The notes under the pieces are model-generated. The model was not told the origin of the DNA. It worked only from the letters and a program-made list of their open reading frames with translations, and did not search any database. Source: WJMT01 sp964611275 (GTDB taxonomy: Bacteria; Acidobacteriota; Aminicenantia; Aminicenantales; Aminicenantaceae). From it: DNA of 50,787 nt. The stretch is from positions 1 through 50,787 of the forward strand of contig CAZSZS010000147.1 in assembly GCA_964611275.1 (NCBI GenBank). Direction: 5' to 3'. The position numbers and the translations under genes were made by a program. Shown one piece after another: positions 8,185-15,640 of the stretch. Numbering within the stretch: the stretch's first letter is position 1; the number at the start of each line of letters is the position of its first letter.

Positions 8185-8196
8185 GGTCCGTCCCCT
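8185..8196 (-). repeat. REP-like motif at gene end (copy 2)
   Basis: Minus-strand AGGGGACGGACC. It starts two bases after the TAA that ends the truncated M61 gene. It is close to copy 3 at 13595-13605 (GGGGACAGACC). Confidence 0.45.
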
Positions 8197-8198
8197 AT

Positions 8199-9332
8199 TT
8201 AAGCATCAAAACTTGCCTGAGCCAACGGAATGGTCTTTTTAGCCGGCGAAAGCTCATAGCTTTTGATGATACCGCTGAATCTGGCAAGGACATCATCCCT
8301 GCTCATAAATTCCGCACGGTTGAGGATGATGTATTCATAGTAGACCGTGCCTCCTTCGGAAAGCCATAGCATATTCGTCCGGTTCTCTCCATCGTAATCA
8401 AAGGGACCCAGGGCTATGGGGCGTATTGACTTTACATTATACAAATGGAAAAATTCATGGGCGATAAAACTCAGCCACCTGTTATACTGCTGCGGTTCTT
8501 CAAGCTCCGGTATCTCTGTGAACACGGCCATTGAGTTTGCGTGCTCAAGACCGCCCATACCCGGCCCCATCATGATAAAGGTATAGTGATCATAAGGTAT
8601 CTCGCCCACAATGGACACAGCTCCCCGGACCATACGTTTCAAAACAGAGACCAGCTTTTCTTTATCAATGTCTTCCGGTTCATATATGGCGACTCTGTGT
8701 TCTTTGCCGCTAAATGTGAAGGAAAAGACCTCCTGGTTATCCACAAATATGGGGCAGTCATACAGAGTGTCAAAATTTTCTGCTTGATATGTATTTTCTT
8801 TTCCTTTGACCGCATCCAGTCCTGTAGATATTTGGCTGAAATTTTTATAAGGCTTGATAGTCACTGTTACAGGGAGATCGAGTTTGCCGGCAATATAGAG
8901 AAACACTCCGGTCGGAGATATATACCCTCTGTTCGTGTCGAGACTGCTTTCCGCTACACCTCTTCCGTCAGCATGAACCTGGTAATGAAGAGCTGTATTT
9001 TTGGCATCGCCGGTTTCCACATGCTAGACATTACCCCCTGTTTTTTCCCAAACAAGAGCCCGTCCTCTTTGGTCCTCAACGCAAAAATCCCTGACATTCT
9101 GTGCAAAATCAAGCACACGGTAGTATCCAGGTGTCCATGAAGGCATTTTAAAGTAAACAGCATCATCTTCAATGCCTTCACAGAGGAGTCCGACCTGATA
9201 GATATGATTATCCGGCTCTTCCATGGACACTGTAAAAGATAGTCTTACTTTTTCGAAAGCTAATGCAGCCGATATGAAAACTATATAGAGAGAGAACAGG
9301 TACAAAAACAGTATTTTCAGTTTGTTTTTCAT
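8199..9332 (-). pseudogene. M61 aminopeptidase, in-frame amber and lost C-terminus
   Basis: An exported M61 (glycyl aminopeptidase) gene broken in two ways. The N-terminal part starts at the ATG 9332, with an AAAGGA site and a signal peptide (MKNKLKILFLYLFSLYIVF), and contains MPSWTPGYYRVLDFAQNV. It ends in TAG at 9024-9026. The same frame continues without a shift into the rest of the family fold: GYISPTGVFLYI, the zinc motif HEFFHLYNVK and the third ligand in WLSEGGTVYYEY. It then stops at SFDA, a point where the family normally continues for roughly 200 more residues including a PDZ domain. The 3' end abuts REP-like copy 2. The active-site residues survive, so this is recent decay. TAG ends other genes here, so amber recoding is unlikely. 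Confidence 0.75.
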
Positions 9333-9370
9333 TTCTGAAGTCCTTTTGTGTTCGATAGGTAGACGATGCC

Positions 9371-9604
9371 TTAACCCTTTGATTTTTTCTTTAGTAGTTC
9401 TTCCCTGACCATGGTGTGTCCGCATTCAGGGCATTTTACATCCGTGCATTTGACACCTTGTTGATGCGGGATCTTTGCGCCGCATTTGGCACAAACACAA
9501 TAACCTCCGGGTCCGAAAGCACCGCCTCCTTTGCGCCCGCGCCCTCCGCCCCGGCCTAAGCCTCTGCCGTCTCCGATATTTTTTTTGTCTTTATAGTATT
9601 TCAC
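9371..9604 (-). CDS. Glycine-rich zinc-ribbon protein
   Basis: A 77-residue protein. Residues 11-35 are rich in Gly and Arg. Residues 36-61 carry six cysteines in the pattern CVCAKCG, then 11 residues, then CTDVKCPECG, which would bind zinc or an iron-sulfur centre. Similar small proteins are common in anaerobes next to NifX-like genes (the DUF5320 type of neighbourhood); that link is from family knowledge. The start is GTG at 9604 behind an AAAGGAAG site. It lies 48 bp after the MutS-like gene and 38 bp before the broken M61 gene, so it probably belongs to the operon that starts at 12755. Confidence 0.6.
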   Translation of the reverse strand: MKYYKDKKNIGDGRGLGRGGGRGRKGGGAFGPGGYCVCAKCGAKIPHQQGVKCTDVKCPECGHTMVREELLKKKSKG

Positions 9605-9652
9605 TGTTTCTTCCTTTCTCTTTTTTACACTATTCCGGTTTTATTCTCAAAT

Positions 9653-11524
9653 TCACAGTTTTATCCCTACCTTTTGCATAAGCTCCAATGCGTTCGAACT
9701 CCGGCAGGCTCCACTCTTTAATTTGTAATCGAATACCAATTTATCCCCTTCAATCGTTCCGTCAAAGTAATGGTTTGTGACTTTCACAGAGTGCTTCTTC
9801 TCGAGCGTTGTCAGTTTCAAGTCATGGGTGGCCAGCATCCCTTTGGAACGCTTCTCGATCAACCGGTGCATCAAGGCAATGGATCCTTTTTGCCTGTCCA
9901 GGGCATTCGTGCCTTTCAGCATCTCATCTATCAGATAAAAGACTGGCTTCCCTTTCTCCTCTCCTTCCCCTATCGCATCATATATCATTTTCAATCTGAG
10001 CAGTTCCGCATAGAACAGGGATAGTTTCTTATCCAGGGAATCACTCAGCTTCATGCTTGTGCACAGCCTGAACGGATAGGTCACAAAGCTGCGGGCGCAC
10101 ACCGGACTTCCGGCAAGTGCCAGAACGATATTCACTCCAATGGTCTTGAGAAATGTGGTCTTTCCCGCCATATTCGGACCTGTAATAATGACAAGCTTGT
10201 GCTTTCTTTCAAACCGGATGCTGTTAGGGATTCTTTCTTTCTCCGGTATTAGAGGGTGTCCTGCAGATACAGCCTCTAACTCTAACTCAGATTCAGTGAT
10301 TTGAGGAAAAGCCCATTCTTGATTGTTATACAGAGTGTTTGCAAAACTGGATAAGGCCTCGAACTGGCCTATAGCATCAAACCACTTCGGGATTTGTTTG
10401 CCCACGGAATTTTTTAATCTTTCGAATCTGTACGTACAGTGCAGGTCCCAGAAGAAAATATTGTTTAAAAGGGCATAAAGCAATCCGTTTGTCCTGAGTT
10501 CAAAGCAACCCAGTATGGTGCCTAATCTTCTGATATATTTAGAAGCGGGCTTGTTGTCATGGATCAATTCTTGTTTTATTTTATTCACCCTGGAGCTTGT
10601 AAAATCCTGTTTCTCTAAGGTTGAAATGATTTGTGCATACGCGTTTAATATCCGGGAATATTTTGATACAAGTCTGTAAATCCGGATTATCTGCTTCCGG
10701 AAAAGCCGGGTGACAGCGTTTTGAAAAAGGAGGATGAGCAGTAAAATGAGAAGCCATTTGAATATCTGCTGGATCAGAAGAGCAATGGGTACATTCAGTG
10801 CTGCTATTTTAAACAGAAAAAAAGCCAGAAAGCCCAGGGTGAACAAAGGGAACACATGGATAAATATGATGAGCGCCCGTTTGTGCAGGAGTAAAAAAGG
10901 TTCCTTTAGGAGGTCCTGGAATGAACTCAATTTCTTCAAAGAATCCTCGATAGAACTCCCTTTTACCTGAATATTTTGCCTTAAATCAAGTTTTCCTGAA
11001 AGCTCTTTGACAGCTTCCTGTCTCTCCCCTATTTCTCCAGCAGGATGGACCTTAGGCGCTTCTTTAAGCCAATTTGATAAGGTTTTTTTCCCCGCACTGG
11101 TTTTGGTCCTGTTTACATAATGAAAAATGCTTTTTTCACCAAAAACATCCAGGTCGGATATATAATCGTGCTGCGGGTCTACAAGGTCGCTGCCGCAGTC
11201 AGTATTTAAAAATCTTTCTTTGAGTGTCTTTATTTCATTTTCATTTATTTTTTTTAGGGCGGTTTGGTATTTTCTTTTCTTTATGAAGTATTCGTGGGTA
11301 ACAGCTGCGGATGTAAAAAGCACAACAAAAACAGGAATGGAAAAAAGAGGTATATTGTTCACAAAGACGGCAACAAGGGATATCTCCCCTATTACCAGTA
11401 TTAATTTGGCAAGAGACAGGAATATCTCAATTCTTTTGATCGTATGAAGTTTTGATTGGCACTCCTCGACCCTTTTTAAATAAGCCTCATATGGGTTAAA
11501 GAGATTATGGCTTTTCATTCCCAT
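9653..11524 (-). CDS. Membrane-associated MutS-like ATPase
   Basis: A 623-residue protein with the MutS clamp/lever region and ATPase but no mismatch-recognition domain. Two hydrophobic pairs (about 36-75 and 217-268) suggest membrane insertion. The start of the MutS core reads DLDVFGEKSIFHYVNRT (about 125-140). The ATPase has Walker A GPNMAGKTT (449-457), Walker B VFYLIDE (528-534) and the signature loop THD (566-568). Similar proteins exist in Bacteroidetes and relatives; none has a settled role, and mismatch repair in the usual sense is unlikely. It starts 3 bp after the CPBP gene, so it is in that operon. Confidence 0.75.
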   Translation of the reverse strand: MGMKSHNLFNPYEAYLKRVEECQSKLHTIKRIEIFLSLAKLILVIGEISLVAVFVNNIPLFSIPVFVVLFTSAAVTHEYFIKKRKYQTALKKINENEIKTLKERFLNTDCGSDLVDPQHDYISDLDVFGEKSIFHYVNRTKTSAGKKTLSNWLKEAPKVHPAGEIGERQEAVKELSGKLDLRQNIQVKGSSIEDSLKKLSSFQDLLKEPFLLLHKRALIIFIHVFPLFTLGFLAFFLFKIAALNVPIALLIQQIFKWLLILLLILLFQNAVTRLFRKQIIRIYRLVSKYSRILNAYAQIISTLEKQDFTSSRVNKIKQELIHDNKPASKYIRRLGTILGCFELRTNGLLYALLNNIFFWDLHCTYRFERLKNSVGKQIPKWFDAIGQFEALSSFANTLYNNQEWAFPQITESELELEAVSAGHPLIPEKERIPNSIRFERKHKLVIITGPNMAGKTTFLKTIGVNIVLALAGSPVCARSFVTYPFRLCTSMKLSDSLDKKLSLFYAELLRLKMIYDAIGEGEEKGKPVFYLIDEMLKGTNALDRQKGSIALMHRLIEKRSKGMLATHDLKLTTLEKKHSVKVTNHYFDGTIEGDKLVFDYKLKSGACRSSNALELMQKVGIKL

Positions 11525-11527
11525 CGG

Positions 11528-12334
11528 TTATAGTTCTTTTTTCTTTTTCCAGAAAATAAAAGCACAGATCGATACGGTTAAAGCCAGTCCTGCCCCGAAT
11601 TCTCCTATGAAGTAGTGAGTGGCCCCTGTATTCAGCGTCAACGGATCAAAAATATCTTGGATAAAGAAATTATGCATGGCATGAACGAACATGGCAGTCC
11701 ATACACTGCCTGTTTTGATCCTCAGCCAGGCCATGGGAAAGCTGATACCCACAACCATTATGGTGAAACAGGCCAAAGAGAAAACGATGGGGGCGCCTTG
11801 GTTATAATCGGAAAAAATAATGAGCGGATAATGCCACACGGCCCATATAAGGCCGGTGACAAGAGAGGCTCCGGAAAATCCGATCCTGTTAAAAAAATGC
11901 TGGGTCAAAAAACCACGCCATCCTATTTCTTCCCCGAGTGCAGCGAAAAGGCCTATCAAGATATTGAAGGCTAAAAAAGGGATCCAGGTTCGTGAGAATT
12001 CAGAGTTCAATGCTCCGAGTCTGAAAGCGAGCACGATCAGATAGACTGGGAGGGCATAGAGAACAGGCAAGAAGAAACTCAGTACCTGGTACTTTGTTTT
12101 CCCCCATTTCCATCCAAGTCCTTTTAGATTTCGATGATAGATAAGCTTGGTGATCAATGCCGCTATGCCCGGGCACCACATAAGAGCAAGGACAGAGATA
12201 AGGCCCTGTATCTGGGAGTTTTCTTTGACAGGCGTCCATTTGAACCAGATAAGTGATGAAAAAGCAAAAGCAAGAACAAGGAATGTGATCAATTCGAGAT
12301 TTGGCCTGGCTTTATTCAATGGGACCTCCGGCAT
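11528..12334 (-). CDS. CPBP family intramembrane metalloprotease
   Basis: A 268-residue polytopic membrane protein of the CPBP (CAAX protease and bacteriocin-processing) family. The diagnostic motifs are all present: GEEIGWRGF with Glu135-Glu136 and Arg140, then AVWHYPL with His168, and FVHAMHN with His218. Roughly seven to eight membrane segments are predicted by eye. Bacterial members cut membrane proteins or give bacteriocin immunity; the substrate here is unknown. Its start overlaps the end of the upstream gene by 23 bp, indicating translational coupling. The MutS-like gene follows 3 bp later. Confidence 0.85.
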   Translation of the reverse strand: MPEVPLNKARPNLELITFLVLAFAFSSLIWFKWTPVKENSQIQGLISVLALMWCPGIAALITKLIYHRNLKGLGWKWGKTKYQVLSFFLPVLYALPVYLIVLAFRLGALNSEFSRTWIPFLAFNILIGLFAALGEEIGWRGFLTQHFFNRIGFSGASLVTGLIWAVWHYPLIIFSDYNQGAPIVFSLACFTIMVVGISFPMAWLRIKTGSVWTAMFVHAMHNFFIQDIFDPLTLNTGATHYFIGEFGAGLALTVSICAFIFWKKKKEL

Positions 12335-12755
12335 CTCCTACTTTCCATTCGTCTTGTTCTTGAACATAAAGGATCGTCCTTTTTATTTCGCGGTCTCTTT
12401 TTTTATCTTTGTATTTAAGCTCAATAAGATGCCAGTCCTTTGCATCTGGAAAAACAAAATCCATTTCTGTCCGGGAGGGCTGGTAGAGCTTTTTCCCCAC
12501 AAATTTTTTAAGCATCTTGAAGTCTCTACCATAATTTTTTATGTATATGGGAAACAGATCCTGCCGGATAGCGTCCTCCATGATAAAATCTTCGATATGG
12601 TCCTTGGGCGTGTATGATTTCGTCATTTCAACCCATTCGTAGGAGGATGCCCCGGAGGAGCTTCCTTTTATAATCGATTTGTAACCGAAATAACTGACCA
12701 CAATAACAAAATCAATGATGAGGAAGATAAGGATGACCTTAATGATTTTGTTCAT
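12312..12755 (-). CDS. Small single-pass membrane protein, unknown
   Basis: A 147-residue protein with one N-terminal membrane segment (about residues 4-26) and a hydrophilic C-terminal part. I recognise no family. The outer part contains DHIEDFIMEDAIRQDLF and a charged stretch KYKDKKRDREIKR followed by TILYVQEQDEWKVGDAGG. The frame could start at 12776, but the ATG at 12755 has the strong ribosome site AAGGAGGGAAC directly upstream, so I use that. It is the first gene of an operon running through the CPBP protease and MutS-like ATPase, driven by the promoter at 12845-12874. Confidence 0.65.
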   Translation of the reverse strand: MNKIIKVILIFLIIDFVIVVSYFGYKSIIKGSSSGASSYEWVEMTKSYTPKDHIEDFIMEDAIRQDLFPIYIKNYGRDFKMLKKFVGKKLYQPSRTEMDFVFPDAKDWHLIELKYKDKKRDREIKRTILYVQEQDEWKVGDAGGPIE

Positions 12756-12844
12756 GTTCCCTCCTTTTTCATACATTTTATTCCGCCTAATAACACAGCT
12801 ACAACGCGCCCATAATTAAAGAATAAAGAATGGATTTCCTGTCA

Positions 12845-12874
12845 ATCATAACCGTATACAGCAATTCCAGTCAA
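12845..12874 (-). promoter_or_regulatory. Operon promoter, TTGACT-18-TATGAT
   Basis: TTGACT at 12869-12874 and TATGAT at 12845-12850 on the minus strand, 18-bp spacer beginning GGA. A second TTGACA at 12840-12845 overlaps the -10 by one base, perhaps a second start site. It drives the operon beginning at 12755. Confidence 0.65.
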
Positions 12875-12999
12875 CCGGAAATCCCTGTTGGTTGTGAAGA
12901 TGCCGGCCTTTTTTTTGAAATGATTGTCTTTTCCTTTGTATTTTTCCATCTATTTCTTAAAATATGGTTTTAAGAATAATAACAACGAAAGGATGATAG

Positions 13000-13452
13000 A
13001 TGAAACAATCTAGGCGCAATTATTTGGTTTTTGTTCTTTTATTTTTAGGACTGGTTTTTTCCTCTACCCTCTGGATGGAATGCAGCCAGGACGATCCAGC
13101 TGAAAAGCTTTTGGGAGAGTGGGTCGTGGCGGATAAATACGGCCAAGGAAACGGGAAAGCCGAATTCAGAGCTGATATGACATACACTTTAGAGGAAACA
13201 CATCCGGACGGATTGACTGTCACACACAATGGGGAGTACAGGCTTGATCCTTCAAAGGATCCCTGTGCCATTGACTTATGTGTGGGTAAATTCAGCAACG
13301 CCGGTTCTGAATGGGTCACTACATTCGGAATCCTGAAGTTTATCTCTGACGATGAGGCAGAGATTCACTTTGATTCGAGCGGAAAACGGCCGTCCTCCTT
13401 TGACAGCTCTCCTCCTGATTATATTCACAAGCTGACGCGCAAGAAAGAATAG
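13000..13452 (+). CDS. Small exported protein, TIGR03067-like
   Basis: A 150-residue protein with an export signal (hydrophobic from about residue 8 to 24). Cys28 in WMECS could be a lipobox but the fit is poor. The mature part has LLGEWVVADK, DGLTVTHNGEYRLDPSKDPCAIDL and a C-terminal FGILKFISDDEAEIHF. This order (GEW, then DPSKDP...IDL, then a short strand) matches the layout of the gene at 1367-1789, suggesting a diverged relative. The ATG at 13000 follows AAAGGA. It is the only plus-strand gene in the first 15 kb. Function unknown. Confidence 0.6.
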   Translation: MKQSRRNYLVFVLLFLGLVFSSTLWMECSQDDPAEKLLGEWVVADKYGQGNGKAEFRADMTYTLEETHPDGLTVTHNGEYRLDPSKDPCAIDLCVGKFSNAGSEWVTTFGILKFISDDEAEIHFDSSGKRPSSFDSSPPDYIHKLTRKKE

Positions 13453-13554
13453 AAATAAAGCTGGGAATCACTGATCTTTTATCTCTATTTATCTTTTTTC
13501 TTATAGCGGCCATTTAGGGGGGGGAAACGTTCATTTAAGGCCATATTTATAGAA

Positions 13555-13579
13555 AAATAAACATCTAACTCGTTTATTT
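13555..13579. terminator. AT-rich hairpin between convergent genes
   Basis: AAATAAAC (13555-13562) and GTTTATTT (13572-13579) form a perfect 8-bp stem with a 9-base loop. It lies between the convergent genes ending at 13452 and 13667. The stem is AT-rich, so it is a weak terminator candidate; it may instead be part of the REP-like element beside it. Confidence 0.3.
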
Positions 13580-13594
13580 AGCTTTAGTTGCTAT

Positions 13595-13675
13595 GGTCTG
13601 TCCCCTCTATCGTTTCCTTTGCTAGCTATCGTTTCCCTCTATCGTTTCCTCTATCGTTTTTTCCCTCTATCGTTT
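13595..13675 (-). repeat. Tandem CTATCGTTT array with REP-like motif (copy 3)
   Basis: Plus-strand CTATCGTTT occurs five times, at 13607, 13626, 13639, 13651 and 13667. Next to the first copy is GGTCTGTCCCC (13595-13605), which is REP-like copy 3. The fifth unit contains the stop codon of the C69 dipeptidase, so the array seems to have grown out of the gene's 3' end. Confidence 0.55.
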
Positions 13676-15445
13676 TTTCTTCTTAGGCGGCGGTGGCGGA
13701 GGCATTTCGATCGGTTTGAGATCTTCTTGTTCGATGAGCGCTTTGTTCCACCATTCCGGGGTCTGTATGCGGTCGATCTTTCTGGTTTCCGGATTATAGA
13801 TACGGAAGTGATTGTATTTGACGAGCAGGTCATCTCCCAGCTTCCACCAGGCATTGACGACGGAATTGGCGTGATTGACTGAAAAATCCGTAAGAAACTG
13901 CCTGGCCTCTTCAGGATCCTTTTGATAGAGCTTTAACGCCGCTTCATCAATGATGGGGATGTTTTGAAAAGCCATACCCTCCCATTTTTCCTGCGCCTTC
14001 CTAACGTCATCTATGGCATAGGAATAGATCACCTGGGTGTGAAAGTCCACATAATCCGAGGCCCATCGGGCGGAGTCTCTGCTGAAAACAAAATGGTCTC
14101 CCACCCGGAATGATTCGGGGAGGTCGTTAAGCCCGCAGTAGAGCGGCATATAACAAGCCGTATCCTGGGCTCCGAAAGACAGCCATAAAAGACCTCCTAT
14201 GGGATCGGGCAGCCATCCCCTGCACTGGGTAATAGTGGTGTATTCCACATTGTTTACACAGATGCAGCGCGGGCCGCTGTATCTTTGTTTGTCCACCTCA
14301 AATCCTTTGAAGTAGTTTGGATTGGCAAAAGGCCCTCCCTTGATTCCTTCTGTGGGATCAAATATAACTCCTTTGTATTTATCCCTGGTGATGGCCATTA
14401 CATCCTGGACAGAGATCTTTTTATCCGGTTTTACGGAAAAAGGAAGGTCTATGCTTTCTGTCTCAGGTCCTAAATTCAAAGAAGGGGCGACAATGTTATA
14501 GAAGCGCCAGAGCCTGCCTCTTCTTCCCTGGGAGCTGATGGCGCTTCCCTCAGAAGGTGAATAAGATTTTTTCCAGGAAAAAGGCTCTCCGCTTTCCGGG
14601 TCATAATAGCTGTTTTCAATGGCATAGGATACCGCATTGGTAGAGGCCATGAAATAGTCCTTATTGTCCAGGTCGATCTCGCCGATACGGGATTCATTAG
14701 GGGTCACGCTGACATAGTCGTCAGGGACACGCTGGGCGCACCAGACAGCGCCGGGTTTTTCGCTTTCCGGAGCCCAGAGAGGTCCCACCGGCATGATCTC
14801 AAAGATCCATACCTCGTCCGGGTCGGACACAGCCAGCATCTCACCGCCGTCATTGAATCCGTATCCATAAGTCATCCCCAGGTCACCCATGATCTGGATG
14901 GCTTCTCTGGCGGTTTTAGCTCTCTCCATAGCCATAAGAGTAAGCATGGTGATATCGAACTTTGCTGAAGGGGTCTGGTTTCTCATCTTCCGCTGACATC
15001 CGATAGTGGATTCTCCCAGAGCTACCTGGTTTTCATTCATGTAACCGAACATTCCGTGGATGTACGCATAGGTGTGGGGGACCTGAGGGATATCCAGTCC
15101 AGTGTAGTCGTCCTTGTATTTTTCCCATTTTAATCCCTGTTCAGGAGGCCAGGTTCTGTACTGGCTTATATGATAGATCTTGCGGACATCCCCTTCTTTA
15201 TGGTCCGCTGCCGGAACAAACCGGAATGTCCAATCGCACATGCCGCAGTCACAGGTGTGCGTGGTCATGGTCGAACCATCGGCCGAAGCCTTTTTCCCTA
15301 CCAAAATGGACGTGCATCCCTCCCAGTATTCATAATTCTGAAGATTTTCTTTTTCACAATCCGGTGACTGGATGACAAAGGCGCTCACAAGCGCAAAGGT
15401 AGTGATAAGCACAGTAAAAAAGATACAGACCCTTTTAGAACGCAT
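13667..15445 (-). CDS. Exported C69 family dipeptidase
   Basis: A 592-residue peptidase of family C69 (PepD-like N-terminal nucleophile hydrolases). A signal segment (about residues 6-25) precedes the characteristic start of the mature enzyme, WEGCTSILVGKKASADGS, where Cys44 is the expected nucleophile exposed by processing. Other family features are HTCDCG, GEYxxG-like regions such as LGESTIGC, and a long C-terminal part rich in Trp. The tail ends PPPPPPKKKKR. Such enzymes cleave dipeptides and short peptides, here probably in the periplasm. The stop codon lies in the tandem array at 13595-13675. The promoter is at 15505-15534; monocistronic. Confidence 0.85.
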   Translation of the reverse strand: MRSKRVCIFFTVLITTFALVSAFVIQSPDCEKENLQNYEYWEGCTSILVGKKASADGSTMTTHTCDCGMCDWTFRFVPAADHKEGDVRKIYHISQYRTWPPEQGLKWEKYKDDYTGLDIPQVPHTYAYIHGMFGYMNENQVALGESTIGCQRKMRNQTPSAKFDITMLTLMAMERAKTAREAIQIMGDLGMTYGYGFNDGGEMLAVSDPDEVWIFEIMPVGPLWAPESEKPGAVWCAQRVPDDYVSVTPNESRIGEIDLDNKDYFMASTNAVSYAIENSYYDPESGEPFSWKKSYSPSEGSAISSQGRRGRLWRFYNIVAPSLNLGPETESIDLPFSVKPDKKISVQDVMAITRDKYKGVIFDPTEGIKGGPFANPNYFKGFEVDKQRYSGPRCICVNNVEYTTITQCRGWLPDPIGGLLWLSFGAQDTACYMPLYCGLNDLPESFRVGDHFVFSRDSARWASDYVDFHTQVIYSYAIDDVRKAQEKWEGMAFQNIPIIDEAALKLYQKDPEEARQFLTDFSVNHANSVVNAWWKLGDDLLVKYNHFRIYNPETRKIDRIQTPEWWNKALIEQEDLKPIEMPPPPPPKKKKR

Positions 15446-15504
15446 ACTTTTTCTCCTTTTTTTATAAATTTATGGGATAAAGCTTAAGAATCATAGGCTT
15501 GCCC

Positions 15505-15534
15505 ATCATATACATAAAAAACGAATCCAGTCAA
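15505..15534 (-). promoter_or_regulatory. Promoter, TTGACT-18-TATGAT
   Basis: TTGACT at 15529-15534 and TATGAT at 15505-15510 on the minus strand. The 18-bp spacer begins GGATTC and ends TTATGTA, the closest match to the family consensus. It drives the C69 dipeptidase. Confidence 0.8.
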
Positions 15535-15565
15535 CAGAAAATGTATCTTCTAGTATGCGAACAGG

Positions 15566-15594
15566 TTGCTCAGGCGCTTCTGATTTGATATAAA
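15566..15594 (+). promoter_or_regulatory. Promoter for fucosidase, TTGCTC-17-TATAAA
   Basis: TTGCTC at 15566-15571 and TATAAA at 15589-15594, 17-bp spacer, 46 bp upstream of the fucosidase start. It stands back to back with the C69 promoter. Confidence 0.5.
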
Positions 15595-15640
15595 AAAACT
15601 GTAACTCATTTATCTTACGATCTTTTACAGGAAGAATCGA

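Noticed and set aside
9333..9425. Upstream extension of the M61 gene to 9425
   Set aside because: It overlaps the zinc-ribbon gene and puts 31 charged residues before a clear signal peptide.
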